DNA of 55,610 nt from Clostridiales bacterium (lineage in GTDB: Bacteria; Bacillota; Clostridia; Lachnospirales; Lachnospiraceae), in NCBI GenBank assembly GCA_021203365.1, contig JAJQBI010000014.1:1-55610 (forward strand). The letters run 5' to 3'. Below the pieces are notes generated by a model. The model had not been told where the DNA came from, made no database searches, and saw only the letters and a program-made list of their open reading frames with translations. The translations under genes and the position numbers were made by a program. This document shows positions 45,284-53,378 of this stretch, in pieces; within the stretch, counting starts at the first letter, position 1; every line of letters starts with the position of its first letter.

Positions 45284-46573
45284 ATGGTACACAACGTAAA
45301 AGTCGGAAAAAATATGCGGAGCGTCTCCATTGTAGGCGTTGGGGCGACGCCCTTTTTCAACGGAATAACCAACCCACAGTATAAGGGACTGACCAATGGG
45401 GAGCTGTTTGGCTACGCGGCGCTGGACGCCATGAAGGACGCCCATGTGGAGCCAAGGGATGTGCAGTATTTCTTCCATGGATCCGCCAATCCCCATGTTT
45501 TAAACGGATGTATCACCCCCAATCTGCAGGTGGCAGACTGGTTCGGAATGAGAGGAAAGGGATCCATATCCCACTCCGAAGGCTGCTGTACCGGCTATAT
45601 CGCTCTGGAGGAGGCCGTGTTTGCCGTGGCCAGCGGAGCCTATGACATTGTGCTTACCGGCTGCAGCGAGCAGGGAACCGGCATGCCGGACGGCAACACG
45701 CCGGATTTTCTGCGCACGGCGCTGACCTCTGAGGTGCTTTTCCCGGATCTGGACTCTATTTTTGACCGGGCCTACGGAAGATATCTGGGAGGCGGCCCCG
45801 GCATGAACCATGACGACTGGATTAACTATTATGCAATCGAAAACGGACTGAGCGCGGATCAGATTGACGATGTGCTGAACCATCAGGCCTATCATTTCCG
45901 CCGGGCCGCGGAGCTCTGTCCCCGGGCCATCCGCCGGACGCCCTTTGAACAGATGGCAAAGGAGGCCGGATACGACGATGTGTGGGCCTTCATGAAATCG
46001 CCTTATAATCCTAAAATGACCCAGTATTTAAGAACTTCCAGTGACTCCTGTGTGGCGGATGGAGCCGCCTGCTGTATTGTGGTGCCCACAGAGATGGCCC
46101 ATCAGTTTAATGACCGTCCGGTGGAGGTCCTGGCCACAGGCGCCTCCGTGCTGGATGCGATTGTGCCCCATCTGGAGAAAAAGGCCACTGCAGAGGCAGC
46201 CCGTCAGGCATTTGAGGCCACCGGACTGACCGCGGATGACATGGATCTGGTATTTGTCAATGACTTTATCGGCTCTTCGGCCTTCCTGGCGGCAGAGGAG
46301 ATCGGTTATCTGCCGAAAGGCGAGGGATGGAAATATGTGCTGGACGGACGTCTGGCCTATGATGGAGACAAGCCTGTGAACACCAACGGCGGACGTACCT
46401 CCTATGGACATGCCTTCGCGGCTTCCGGGATGGCGGATATTTTTGAGGCGGTTACCCAGATGCGCGGGGAAGCCGGCGAGCGCCAGGTGAAAAAGCTGCC
46501 GAAGCATGTTTTCCTGCGTGGATTCGGCGGAGCGCAGAATGTCCGTGCCACTATTTTGAGAGCGGGCTTTTAG
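45284..46573 (+). CDS. Thiolase / ketosynthase-fold enzyme (SCP-X thiolase-like)
   Basis: A 429-residue protein of the thiolase superfamily. The N-terminal half holds VSIVGVGATPF and the nucleophile region SEGCCTGYIALEEAVFAVASGAYD (C101, C102), and the C-terminal half holds the conserved NTNGGRTSYGHAFAASG with the catalytic histidine. The arrangement fits the SCP-X-type branch that works with a separate DUF35 protein, encoded next, rather than a degradative two-Cys thiolase (no clear CGGG near the C terminus). It could catalyse C-C bond formation or cleavage on an acyl carrier or CoA substrate. ATG 45284 is preferred to GTG 45266 because AAAGGTG lies at good distance. Confidence 0.85.
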   Translation: MVHNVKVGKNMRSVSIVGVGATPFFNGITNPQYKGLTNGELFGYAALDAMKDAHVEPRDVQYFFHGSANPHVLNGCITPNLQVADWFGMRGKGSISHSEGCCTGYIALEEAVFAVASGAYDIVLTGCSEQGTGMPDGNTPDFLRTALTSEVLFPDLDSIFDRAYGRYLGGGPGMNHDDWINYYAIENGLSADQIDDVLNHQAYHFRRAAELCPRAIRRTPFEQMAKEAGYDDVWAFMKSPYNPKMTQYLRTSSDSCVADGAACCIVVPTEMAHQFNDRPVEVLATGASVLDAIVPHLEKKATAEAARQAFEATGLTADDMDLVFVNDFIGSSAFLAAEEIGYLPKGEGWKYVLDGRLAYDGDKPVNTNGGRTSYGHAFAASGMADIFEAVTQMRGEAGERQVKKLPKHVFLRGFGGAQNVRATILRAGF

Positions 46574-46666
46574 AAACTGTCACAAAACAACAGGCTCAGA
46601 TGAAGCGGGCGCGGGAGCGGGTCATCCGCGGCGCCCCTTTAAAGCAGATTTTTAAGGAGAAGAGTC

Positions 46667-47104
46667 ATGGATCAGAATAGAATCAGTACGAAAGAATTTT
46701 GGAATCCGGAGCATGTGGTGGAAAAGTTCTGGAACGGCTTAAAGGAAGGCGTGATTTACGCCAAAAAGTGTACGCAGTGCGGTGCGATTGAGTTTCCGCC
46801 CCACCACGCATGCAACGCCTGCGGATACCACGAGACACAGTGGACCACCCTCAGCGGAAAGGGCATCCTGAAAACCTTTGTCTTTACCGGTGCGCTGAAC
46901 GCCCGGCTTGAGCTGGAGGACCGGGGACTGAAATATGTCTGCGGGGAAGTGCAGATGGATGACGGTCCTGAGATGAATGCGGTCATTCTGGGAATCAACA
47001 AGAAAAAAGCCCGGGAAATCTCCGGGAATCTTCCGGTAAGAGTGCGGCCTGTCTTTTACGATATGGGAAGGTATACAACTCTGTTTTTTGAACTGGATGA
47101 GTAA
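46667..47104 (+). CDS. DUF35 zinc-ribbon/OB-fold protein, partner of the thiolase-like enzyme
   Basis: A 145-residue protein. A zinc ribbon C-x2-C...C-x2-C (KKCTQCGAIEFPPHHACNACG) is followed by an OB fold (GKGILKTFVFTGALN...YVCGEVQMDDGPEMNAVILG). DUF35 proteins bind acyl-CoA and form tight complexes with SCP-X thiolase-like enzymes, for example PhlB in phloroglucinol synthesis or ChsH2-type proteins in steroid degradation. TAAGGAG precedes the ATG. It is 93 bases behind the thiolase-like gene and convergent with tetR. Confidence 0.9.
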   Translation: MDQNRISTKEFWNPEHVVEKFWNGLKEGVIYAKKCTQCGAIEFPPHHACNACGYHETQWTTLSGKGILKTFVFTGALNARLELEDRGLKYVCGEVQMDDGPEMNAVILGINKKKAREISGNLPVRVRPVFYDMGRYTTLFFELDE

Positions 47105-47143
47105 AAAGACTGCAGATCGGGAGATCCCGGCGCGTCCGGCGCT

Positions 47144-47851
47144 TTAAGGCCGGATGTGCCGGGCGGGTTCGTTTTCCGGGTCTTCCCGAAGGCCCATCTC
47201 CGGGTCGAAGTCCGGGGTGGTGAGCCTGCGGTAGTTCAGATAGTTTGCACCTACCCGCATGGTGTTCAGCAGGTTGATGATCTCCTGGACAGAGAGGAAG
47301 TCGTCTTCACCGGCGGTCAGCCAGGTCTGGGCCGCCAGAAAGTGAAGCTCCAGGAAAATTTTGACAAAATGCTCCCGCAGAGCGTCGTGGGGCATTCCGT
47401 CATTGTCCATCATGCGGTTGATGTATTTGAGAAGAACGGCTTTTAATTTTGTCTTAAAATAGACGTCGCCGTGCTCCGGGTCCAGCAGAACCGTGATGGC
47501 CCTGCGCTGTCTTTTACAGTATTCAAACCAGATCCACAGGGATTTTGGAGGCGTGCAGTCAAATCTTTCTTCAAAATGTTCCGGGCTCCAGACCTCGGCG
47601 GGCTGTTCCTGCACAGTCTGGTAGGCCTGGAGACAGTCGTCCAGCAGGCTGGCCTGGATGTGTTCCATCAGATCATAGATATCGCTGAAATACTGGTAGA
47701 AGGTTCCGCGGGAGATGCCCGCCGCGGCACACAGTTCCCGGACGGTAATCTTTTCCCAGTTTTTCTGTGGGATCATGTCAAGAAAGGTCTGTACAATCCG
47801 TTCTCTGGTCTGTTCTGATTTCTGCTGGCGCAAATCGACGGTTTCGGACAT
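47144..47851 (-). CDS. TetR/AcrR family transcriptional regulator
   Basis: A 235-residue protein with the N-terminal helix-turn-helix ERIVQTFLDMIPQKNWEKITVRELCAAAGISRGTFYQYFSDIYDL (shown by its core ISRGTFYQYF) and a helical C-terminal ligand domain of about 170 residues with no clear ligand motif. It lies divergent from the MFS gene and has a promoter whose -35 box is inside a palindrome, consistent with autoregulation and control of the exporter and reductase. AAAGGAGA precedes the ATG. Confidence 0.93.
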   Translation of the reverse strand: MSETVDLRQQKSEQTRERIVQTFLDMIPQKNWEKITVRELCAAAGISRGTFYQYFSDIYDLMEHIQASLLDDCLQAYQTVQEQPAEVWSPEHFEERFDCTPPKSLWIWFEYCKRQRRAITVLLDPEHGDVYFKTKLKAVLLKYINRMMDNDGMPHDALREHFVKIFLELHFLAAQTWLTAGEDDFLSVQEIINLLNTMRVGANYLNYRRLTTPDFDPEMGLREDPENEPARHIRP

Positions 47852-47909
47852 GGGAATTCTCCTTTGTGTGAAAAGAGCCTGTATTGCTTTTAGAGATTTT
47901 TACCCCAAT

Positions 47910-47939
47910 ATCATAACATATCTGCGATTTACAGTAAAT
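47910..47939 (-). promoter_or_regulatory. tetR promoter with palindromic operator candidate
   Basis: On the minus strand TTTACT (47938-47933), 17 bases, then TATGAT (47915-47910) with an extended TG. The 13-bp palindrome ATTTAC-A-GTAAAT (47927-47939) covers the -35 box. It also lies about 90 bases upstream of the divergent MFS start, so one site could control both directions. Confidence 0.6.
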
Positions 47940-48024
47940 ATTTTTGTGCCGTTCACAGCGCTGAGAAATTTTCGTCCGGGTTGGAGAAGGGTCTGTTTTT
48001 CGCGGACCGTAATGAGGTATTTAA

Positions 48025-49173
48025 ATGGGAAAGAAGAAGAATATCATTTTTTCAATTATCGCGATCTCCTTTCTTCAGGGGCTCCAGTTTATCGTATCGC
48101 CGGTGCTGGATCAGATCGCGGAGCATTTTCCGGAAGTCAGTGTGAGCCTGGTGCAGATGCTGATCACAGCACCCACACTGCTTTCCATGATCATTGCCGT
48201 TGTTTCCGGCTGGCTGGTGGTTAAGATCAGTAAAAAGAAGCTTCTGCTGATTGCGGCGCTGACTGCGGGGATCACCGGTTTTCTGCCGTTCCTTGCGGAC
48301 AGCTTCTGGCTGCTTTTTGTCTCCCGCGTCCTTTACGGGATCGCTCTGGGTCTGGCCACAACTCTGAACACAGCGGTGGTGGCGGAGCATTTTCAGGGCG
48401 ATGAACGGGTGACGGCCATGGGAATTCAGTCGGCCAGTGTGGGGGCCGGAATGGTGGTGGCCAATGTGGGCGGTGGATATCTGGGCTCCTTTGGGTTTAC
48501 CGCCACTTATTTTCTGAGTATCATCGCATTTCTGTCTTTTGGAGTGCTTCTGGTCTGCCTTCCGGATACCGGTAAGGTAGCTGTGACAAAAACAGAAAAA
48601 ATCCGCCTGAACTATAAAGTGGTTCTGGTTTCTCTCATGGGATTTCTGGAGTATATTTTCCTGATTTCCTTCAGCACCAATATCGCCATGCATATCAGCG
48701 GTTCCCTGGCCGGAAACTCTGTGGTGTCCGGGGGGCTGACCGGAATTTTTTCCGGCTCACAGATTGTCATCGGCCTGCTGCTGGGCTATGTGACAAAGAT
48801 TACAAAAAAATATACGATCTCCGCGGCCATGCTCAGTCTGGCTCTTGGCTGTGTCCTGCTGGTGCTGTTCCCCTCCAGTCTGATAATGCTGTCTGTGGCG
48901 GCGGTGTTCTGTGGATTTTCCCAGGGGATTCTGGTGCCCACCGCCATGGTGGAGGTTTCCAACGCGGTGCCGCCGGCAGCCACTGCCATGGCCGCGGCCT
49001 GCTTTACCTGTCTGTCCAACCTGGGGCAGTTTATCTCCCCCACCGTCCTCAACGGGGCTTCTCGTGTGATCTACGGAGAGACCACAACTACGGCGGTGTA
49101 CACCATCGCGGCGGTGGGAATTACCCTCTCCGCAGCGGCAGCTTTTGCGGTAAGCCGAAAAATCAACCGATAA
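48025..49173 (+). CDS. MFS transporter
   Basis: A 382-residue protein with about 11-12 membrane segments. The short N terminus MGKKKNIIF precedes the first segment, and LYGIALGLATTLNTAVVAEHF and the segment-5 region VGAGMVVANVGGGYLG (a glycine-rich antiporter-type motif) point to an exporter of the major facilitator superfamily. It is divergent from tetR and followed after 35 bases by the reductase gene. The product exported may be the compound made by the neighbouring carrier-protein cluster, by inference from position. Confidence 0.9.
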   Translation: MGKKKNIIFSIIAISFLQGLQFIVSPVLDQIAEHFPEVSVSLVQMLITAPTLLSMIIAVVSGWLVVKISKKKLLLIAALTAGITGFLPFLADSFWLLFVSRVLYGIALGLATTLNTAVVAEHFQGDERVTAMGIQSASVGAGMVVANVGGGYLGSFGFTATYFLSIIAFLSFGVLLVCLPDTGKVAVTKTEKIRLNYKVVLVSLMGFLEYIFLISFSTNIAMHISGSLAGNSVVSGGLTGIFSGSQIVIGLLLGYVTKITKKYTISAAMLSLALGCVLLVLFPSSLIMLSVAAVFCGFSQGILVPTAMVEVSNAVPPAATAMAAACFTCLSNLGQFISPTVLNGASRVIYGETTTTAVYTIAAVGITLSAAAAFAVSRKINR

Positions 49174-49208
49174 ATCAAGATTAAGTCAATAAAGAAAGAA
49201 GGGACATA

Positions 49209-51164
49209 ATGAAGTATCCACATTTGTTTTCTCCCCTGCGGATCGGAAATATCCGTCTGAAAAACCGGATCATCGCGGCGCCCACCAGCCCCAGCATGAT
49301 TACGGCTCAGGGACATATGACGCCGGAGATGGTAGCCTACCTGGAGGAAAAGGCTCTGGGCGGCGCAGGCGTGGTGACCTATGGAGAGGCCATTGTTCAT
49401 TCCGCCACGGGAAAATCTCACAACAAGCAGCTGCAGCTGGATTCCTTTGGCGTGAAGCAGATGCTGGCAGAGGCCACAAGAGCCATTCATAACGCCGGAG
49501 CCTACGCCAACATTCAGCTCTCCCACGGTGGAAAATATGGCGGACTTGCCTCTGTGGGCGGGGATCAGGACCGGTGTGAGGTCGCCTATGGCCCAAGTCA
49601 TGAGATCACTCCCGCCGGGGAGGTACAGGAGATGCCCCGGGAGATGATCCTGGAGATCGTGGAAAGCTATGGGAAGAGCGCCAGGCTGTGCAAGGACTGC
49701 GGCTTTGACATGGTGCAGGTCCACGCGGCTCACGGATGGCTGTTTTCCCAGTTCCTTTCCCCGGTAAACAATCAGCGTGAGGACGAATTCGGAGGTTCGC
49801 TGGAAAACCGTGCCCGTTTTCTTCTGATGGCTCTGGACGCGGTCCGGGAGGCAGTAGGCCCCCGGTTTCCCATTGAGATCCGGCTTTCCGGGGACGATCT
49901 GACCCAGTCTGGTCTTGGTATGGAGGACTGCATTAAGGTGGCTCAGATGGTAGACGGGAAGGTGGATCTGATCAATGTTTCCTGCGGAAATCATGAGGAC
50001 CCGGATATGTTCTGCCGCACTCATCCCTCCGCCTTTTATCCCCGGGGCGTAAATGTCTACCTGGCAGCGGAGATAAAGAAGCATGTAAAAACTCCGGTGG
50101 CCTGTGTGGGCTCGCTCAATGATCCGGCTCAGATGGAGGAAATTCTGGCCACCGGTCAGGCAGATGTGGTGGAAATCGGCCGGGCGTTGCTGGCGGATCC
50201 CTATCTGCCTCAAAAGGCCCGGGAAGGACGGGAAGAGGATATTACCCCCTGTCTTCGCTGTTATGAATGTTTTGGGGAAACCTCCAAATGTGAGCTTGTG
50301 AAATGCGCGGTCAATCCACGGATGGGTCAGCAGCTGGCTCTGAAATATCCCCGGCCTGCCATTGAGAAAAAGAAACAAATCCTCGTAGTGGGCGGCGGTC
50401 CTGCCGGAATGGAAGCTGCGATCACAGCGGCCGGACGGGGACATGAGGTGATTCTGGCGGAAAAGACGGATCGTCTTGGCGGGAACCTTCACCCGGCGGG
50501 CGCGGCGTTTTTCAAGGAAGATATCCGTAAGCTCTGCGCGGTGCTGGAAAAGCGGGTGCGGGCCGCTGGAGTGAAGATCCTTTTAAACACGGAGGCAGAT
50601 GAGGCTTTTGTGCGCGAGACGGCGCCGGACGCGCTGTTTATCGCCATCGGAGCCGGTGAGCTGCGCCCGTCCATCAAGGGCATGGACAGTGAGAAGGTGA
50701 TCATGGCCATAGAAGCTGAGCTCCATCCGGAAAAGCTTGGAAAACGGGTGGTTATCATGGGCGGCGGCCTTGTGGGAAGTGAGGCTGCGGTCTCCTTCGC
50801 CCATGAGGGCAGAGAGTGCGCCATCATTGAGATGAAGCCGGAGGCGGCCATGGAGGTGAATTCCTTTTACCGCGGCGGCCTGATGCCGGAGATACAGAAA
50901 TCCGCCAGGGTTTATACAAATACCAGGGTAGTGGAAATCACCGAAGAGGGAGTTCTCTGTGAGAGCCTTTGTGAAAAGGAAAAGGAGCCCTTCCTTGTGC
51001 CTGCGGATTCGGTCGTGTGTGCCCTGGGCTTCCGGGAGCCCTATGGGGAAGTGGATGCTCTGGCACAGCTGGTGGATGAATCAATCATCCTTGGAGACTG
51101 CAATCGTGTGGGACAGATTTACCAGGCCATCAATGACGCATATTACGCGGCGCTTCGGGTGTAG
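49209..51164 (+). CDS. NADH:flavin oxidoreductase / enoate reductase (old yellow enzyme family, BaiCD/FldZ-like)
   Basis: A 651-residue enzyme of the 2,4-dienoyl-CoA reductase/enoate reductase group. Residues 1-330 form the FMN barrel (FSPLRIGNIRLKNRIIAAP, QLSHGGKYGG, VQVHAAHGWLFSQFLSP, VACVGSLNDPAQ). Residues 340-365 hold the 4Fe-4S motif CLRCYECFGETSKCELVKC, which has an extra cysteine compared with the usual C-x2-C-x3-C-x11-C. From about 390 an FAD/NAD(P) domain begins (ILVVGGGPAGMEAA, VIMGGGLVGSEAA). It reduces activated C=C bonds; the substrate is unknown. AGAAGGGA precedes the ATG. It ends at a repeat copy and a terminator. Confidence 0.92.
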   Translation: MKYPHLFSPLRIGNIRLKNRIIAAPTSPSMITAQGHMTPEMVAYLEEKALGGAGVVTYGEAIVHSATGKSHNKQLQLDSFGVKQMLAEATRAIHNAGAYANIQLSHGGKYGGLASVGGDQDRCEVAYGPSHEITPAGEVQEMPREMILEIVESYGKSARLCKDCGFDMVQVHAAHGWLFSQFLSPVNNQREDEFGGSLENRARFLLMALDAVREAVGPRFPIEIRLSGDDLTQSGLGMEDCIKVAQMVDGKVDLINVSCGNHEDPDMFCRTHPSAFYPRGVNVYLAAEIKKHVKTPVACVGSLNDPAQMEEILATGQADVVEIGRALLADPYLPQKAREGREEDITPCLRCYECFGETSKCELVKCAVNPRMGQQLALKYPRPAIEKKKQILVVGGGPAGMEAAITAAGRGHEVILAEKTDRLGGNLHPAGAAFFKEDIRKLCAVLEKRVRAAGVKILLNTEADEAFVRETAPDALFIAIGAGELRPSIKGMDSEKVIMAIEAELHPEKLGKRVVIMGGGLVGSEAAVSFAHEGRECAIIEMKPEAAMEVNSFYRGGLMPEIQKSARVYTNTRVVEITEEGVLCESLCEKEKEPFLVPADSVVCALGFREPYGEVDALAQLVDESIILGDCNRVGQIYQAINDAYYAALRV

Positions 51165-51216
51165 CCGGAAGATATCTGCGGATAACCTTTTTCTCTTTTT
51201 AACAGTGATATGGAAA

Positions 51217-51317
51217 GATACCAGGGTCCGGGAGTGCGAAGCATGGACACCCGAAGGGCGATCTGTGAGGGAATTCTCAGGTATCATAGGGGTCAAATAC
51301 TTTTGACCCCAACATCA
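51217..51317. repeat. Dispersed MITE-like element, copy 3 (right-part copy) with candidate target duplication
   Basis: It starts GATACCAGGGTC and ends TACTTTTGACCCCAACATCA. Between them only the right half of copy 2 is present (GGGAGTGCGAAGCA..., TGTGAGGGAATTCTCAGG). ATGGAAAG occurs at both ends (51210-51217 and 51317-51324), consistent with an 8-bp target duplication. It sits between the reductase stop codon and that gene's terminator. Confidence 0.82.
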
Positions 51318-51320
51318 TGG

Positions 51321-51366
51321 AAAGCAGCTGTCGGATTCTTTTACGGAATCGGATGGCTGCTTTTTT
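51321..51366 (+). terminator. Terminator of the MFS-reductase operon
   Basis: AAAGCAGCTGTCGGATTC-TTTTAC-GGAATCGGATGGCTGCTTTTTT forms a stem with G-U pairs and a T6 tail. It starts just after repeat copy 3. Confidence 0.82.
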
Positions 51367-51434
51367 ATGAGGATTTATTGTGCTTATGAGAATAAAAAAT
51401 AACGGTGCAATTTTGCGCTTACAGGTTTTTTGAG

Positions 51435-51510
51435 AAATTTTTCACAGAAACAACGCAAAATTTTTGATGTAAAAAGAAAAATTTTTCGGGTGAAAAAATG
51501 GTTCTGCGTT
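51435..51510 (+). promoter_or_regulatory. Phased A/T tracts and promoter candidate upstream of the GH43 gene
   Basis: Three blocks AAATTTTT (51435-51442), AAAATTTTT (51457-51465) and AAAAATTTTT (51477-51486) are centred 23 and 21 bases apart, two helical turns, as expected for intrinsically curved DNA or repeated binding sites. GTGAAA, 16 bases and TATTAT (ending near 51515) form a modest promoter directly downstream. Confidence 0.45.
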
Positions 51511-51550
51511 GTATTATAGAATCATACTGAAATCGTAAAGGAGAAAAATT

Positions 51551-53182
51551 ATGCGTGAGAACCTTCAAAACCCCATCATTCCGGGATTTTACCCGGATCC
51601 GACCATCTGCAGAGTGGGGGAGGATTTTTACCTGGCCTGCTCCAGCTTTGAGCTGTGCCCCGGCATTCCCATTTTTCACAGCCGGGATCTGGTACACTGG
51701 GAGCAGATCTGCAATGCCATGACGCCGGAAAACGGTTTCCACATGGAGAAAAACTGCATGGTAGGCGGCGTGATGGCCCCCACCCTGCGGTATTATGACG
51801 GAACTTTTTATATGATAAACGCCAATTTCAGCGACCGGGGGAACTATATTGTGACGGCGGAAGATCCCGCGGGTCCCTGGTCGAACCCTCACTGGCTGAC
51901 GGATGTGCCGGGCATTGACGCCTCCATTTTTTTTGACGACGATGGGAAATGCTACATTATGGGAACCGGAGATGTATGGGACAATGGCGCCGGTGTGAAG
52001 GAACGGGGCATCTGGCTGGCGGAATACGACATTGAAAATTTCCGCATGAAGGGTGCGCCTGTGACGATTTTTAACAGCGCACTGCGCGTGGGATCCTCCC
52101 CGGAGGCGCCTCACCTGTATCATGTGGGAGAATACTATTATCTGGTGATCGCCGAGGGAGGCACGGAGCACTATCATGCGGTAATGGTCGCCCGAAGCAG
52201 AGAACTGTTTGGATTTTATGAGGGAAATCCGGCCAATCCGGTGATGACCCATCGCCATATGGGCTTTGCCTGCCCGATCCTCAATGTGGGACACGCGGAT
52301 CTGGTAGAGCTGCCGGACGGGAGCTGGTATGCGGTGATGCTGGCTTCCAGGCTGATCGACGGGAAATGCAAGAACCTGGGCCGGGAAACCTTCATCTGCC
52401 CGGTGGTATGGGAGAGAGACTGGCCTCTGTTCAGCCCCTGGACCGGCAAAGTGGAATGGGAATATGAGGCTCCGGCTTCCCTGCCGCAGACCGTCTATGG
52501 GGCGCCGCAGACAAGATTTGATTTTGAGGAACCCGTGGAAGGGAAGGGAGCGGATCTCCGCTGGATTTTCTGGGGAACGCCCTATGAAAAGTTCTATGAG
52601 GTAAAAGACTCCAGGCTGTATCTGGACTGCCGGAGGCAGCGCCTGGACGAGGAGCTGGTTCCCATGAACATGGGCGGGGAACCGGACAAGACCTGTTTTG
52701 TATCCATGCTGGCTCAGCGGCAGTGCACCATCGACACGACGGTGAGCTGCCGGATGGAATTTGTGCCGGAAGGGCAGGAAAGCGCAGGACTGGCGGTGGT
52801 CCAGGCCATGAATCACCAGTTCCACCTTGAGAGAGTGAAGGGGAAGGACGGTTCCTTTGTGCAGATGACGGCTGTGACGGCGGATTATGAGATACCGCCT
52901 TATTTCCCGGGCTTTACAAGCACTACAAACCGGCAGGTCCTGGCCCGGATTCCCTGGGAAGGGGAGGACGTGGTCCTTCAGATTGAGATCCACGGGGAAG
53001 AGTTTATCTGCCGCTGCGGCGCAGACGAGGAAACGCTGGCAGAATTCTGCCGCGTGGACGGCACCCTGATTAATCCGGAAAAGGTGGGATGTATGTCCGG
53101 TACCATAATCGGAATGTACGCCACCGGAAACGGTGCGGACAGCAAAAACAGGGCAGCCTTTGACTGGTTTGAGATCAGGTGA
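51551..53182 (+). CDS. Glycoside hydrolase family 43 (beta-xylosidase / alpha-arabinofuranosidase type)
   Basis: A 543-residue cytoplasmic enzyme, the usual size of XynB-type GH43 enzymes with an N-terminal five-blade propeller and a C-terminal beta-sandwich from about residue 330. The general base is D16 in NPIIPGFYPDPTICRVG, the pKa-modulating Asp is in PGIDASIFFDDDGKCYIMGTG, and the general acid Glu is in GSSPEAPHLYHVG. No signal peptide is present, so it acts on imported oligosaccharides. AAAGGAG precedes the ATG. A mutarotase gene follows behind a strong terminator. Confidence 0.95.
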   Translation: MRENLQNPIIPGFYPDPTICRVGEDFYLACSSFELCPGIPIFHSRDLVHWEQICNAMTPENGFHMEKNCMVGGVMAPTLRYYDGTFYMINANFSDRGNYIVTAEDPAGPWSNPHWLTDVPGIDASIFFDDDGKCYIMGTGDVWDNGAGVKERGIWLAEYDIENFRMKGAPVTIFNSALRVGSSPEAPHLYHVGEYYYLVIAEGGTEHYHAVMVARSRELFGFYEGNPANPVMTHRHMGFACPILNVGHADLVELPDGSWYAVMLASRLIDGKCKNLGRETFICPVVWERDWPLFSPWTGKVEWEYEAPASLPQTVYGAPQTRFDFEEPVEGKGADLRWIFWGTPYEKFYEVKDSRLYLDCRRQRLDEELVPMNMGGEPDKTCFVSMLAQRQCTIDTTVSCRMEFVPEGQESAGLAVVQAMNHQFHLERVKGKDGSFVQMTAVTADYEIPPYFPGFTSTTNRQVLARIPWEGEDVVLQIEIHGEEFICRCGADEETLAEFCRVDGTLINPEKVGCMSGTIIGMYATGNGADSKNRAAFDWFEIR

Positions 53183-53207
53183 ATATAAACGGATGTGAAT
53201 AAAGAGA

Positions 53208-53250
53208 GGCAAATCCGGAAGATGCGATGGCTCCGGATTTGCCTTTTTTT
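53208..53250 (+). terminator. Terminator of the GH43 gene
   Basis: GGCAAATCCGGA (53208-53219) and TCCGGATTTGCC (53232-53243) are a perfect 12-bp stem followed by TTTTTTT. Confidence 0.95.
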
Positions 53251-53306
53251 CTGTGGAGAAATTGCCGGATCCCCCCTTTTGATTCATCTGCGCAGTGGTT
53301 TAATGT

Positions 53307-53335
53307 TGGACAGGAAGAGAAAAGTAAAGTATAAT
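53307..53335 (+). promoter_or_regulatory. Promoter of the mutarotase gene
   Basis: TGGACA (53307-53312), 17 bases, then TATAAT (53330-53335). Confidence 0.75.
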
Positions 53336-53378
53336 ACAGGAAAAGAAGTTCAGGAACCATTGCAGAAAAGGAGGAGTT

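Noticed and set aside
44311-51164. Bile acid or steroid degradation operon
   Set aside because: The reductase resembles BaiCD/BaiH and the thiolase-DUF35 pair recalls steroid side-chain enzymes, but no other bai-type genes are present and a carrier protein with its transferase does not fit.
51419-53287. 622-codon minus-strand open frame
   Set aside because: Antisense to the GH43 gene, whose catalytic motifs are all present on the plus strand.
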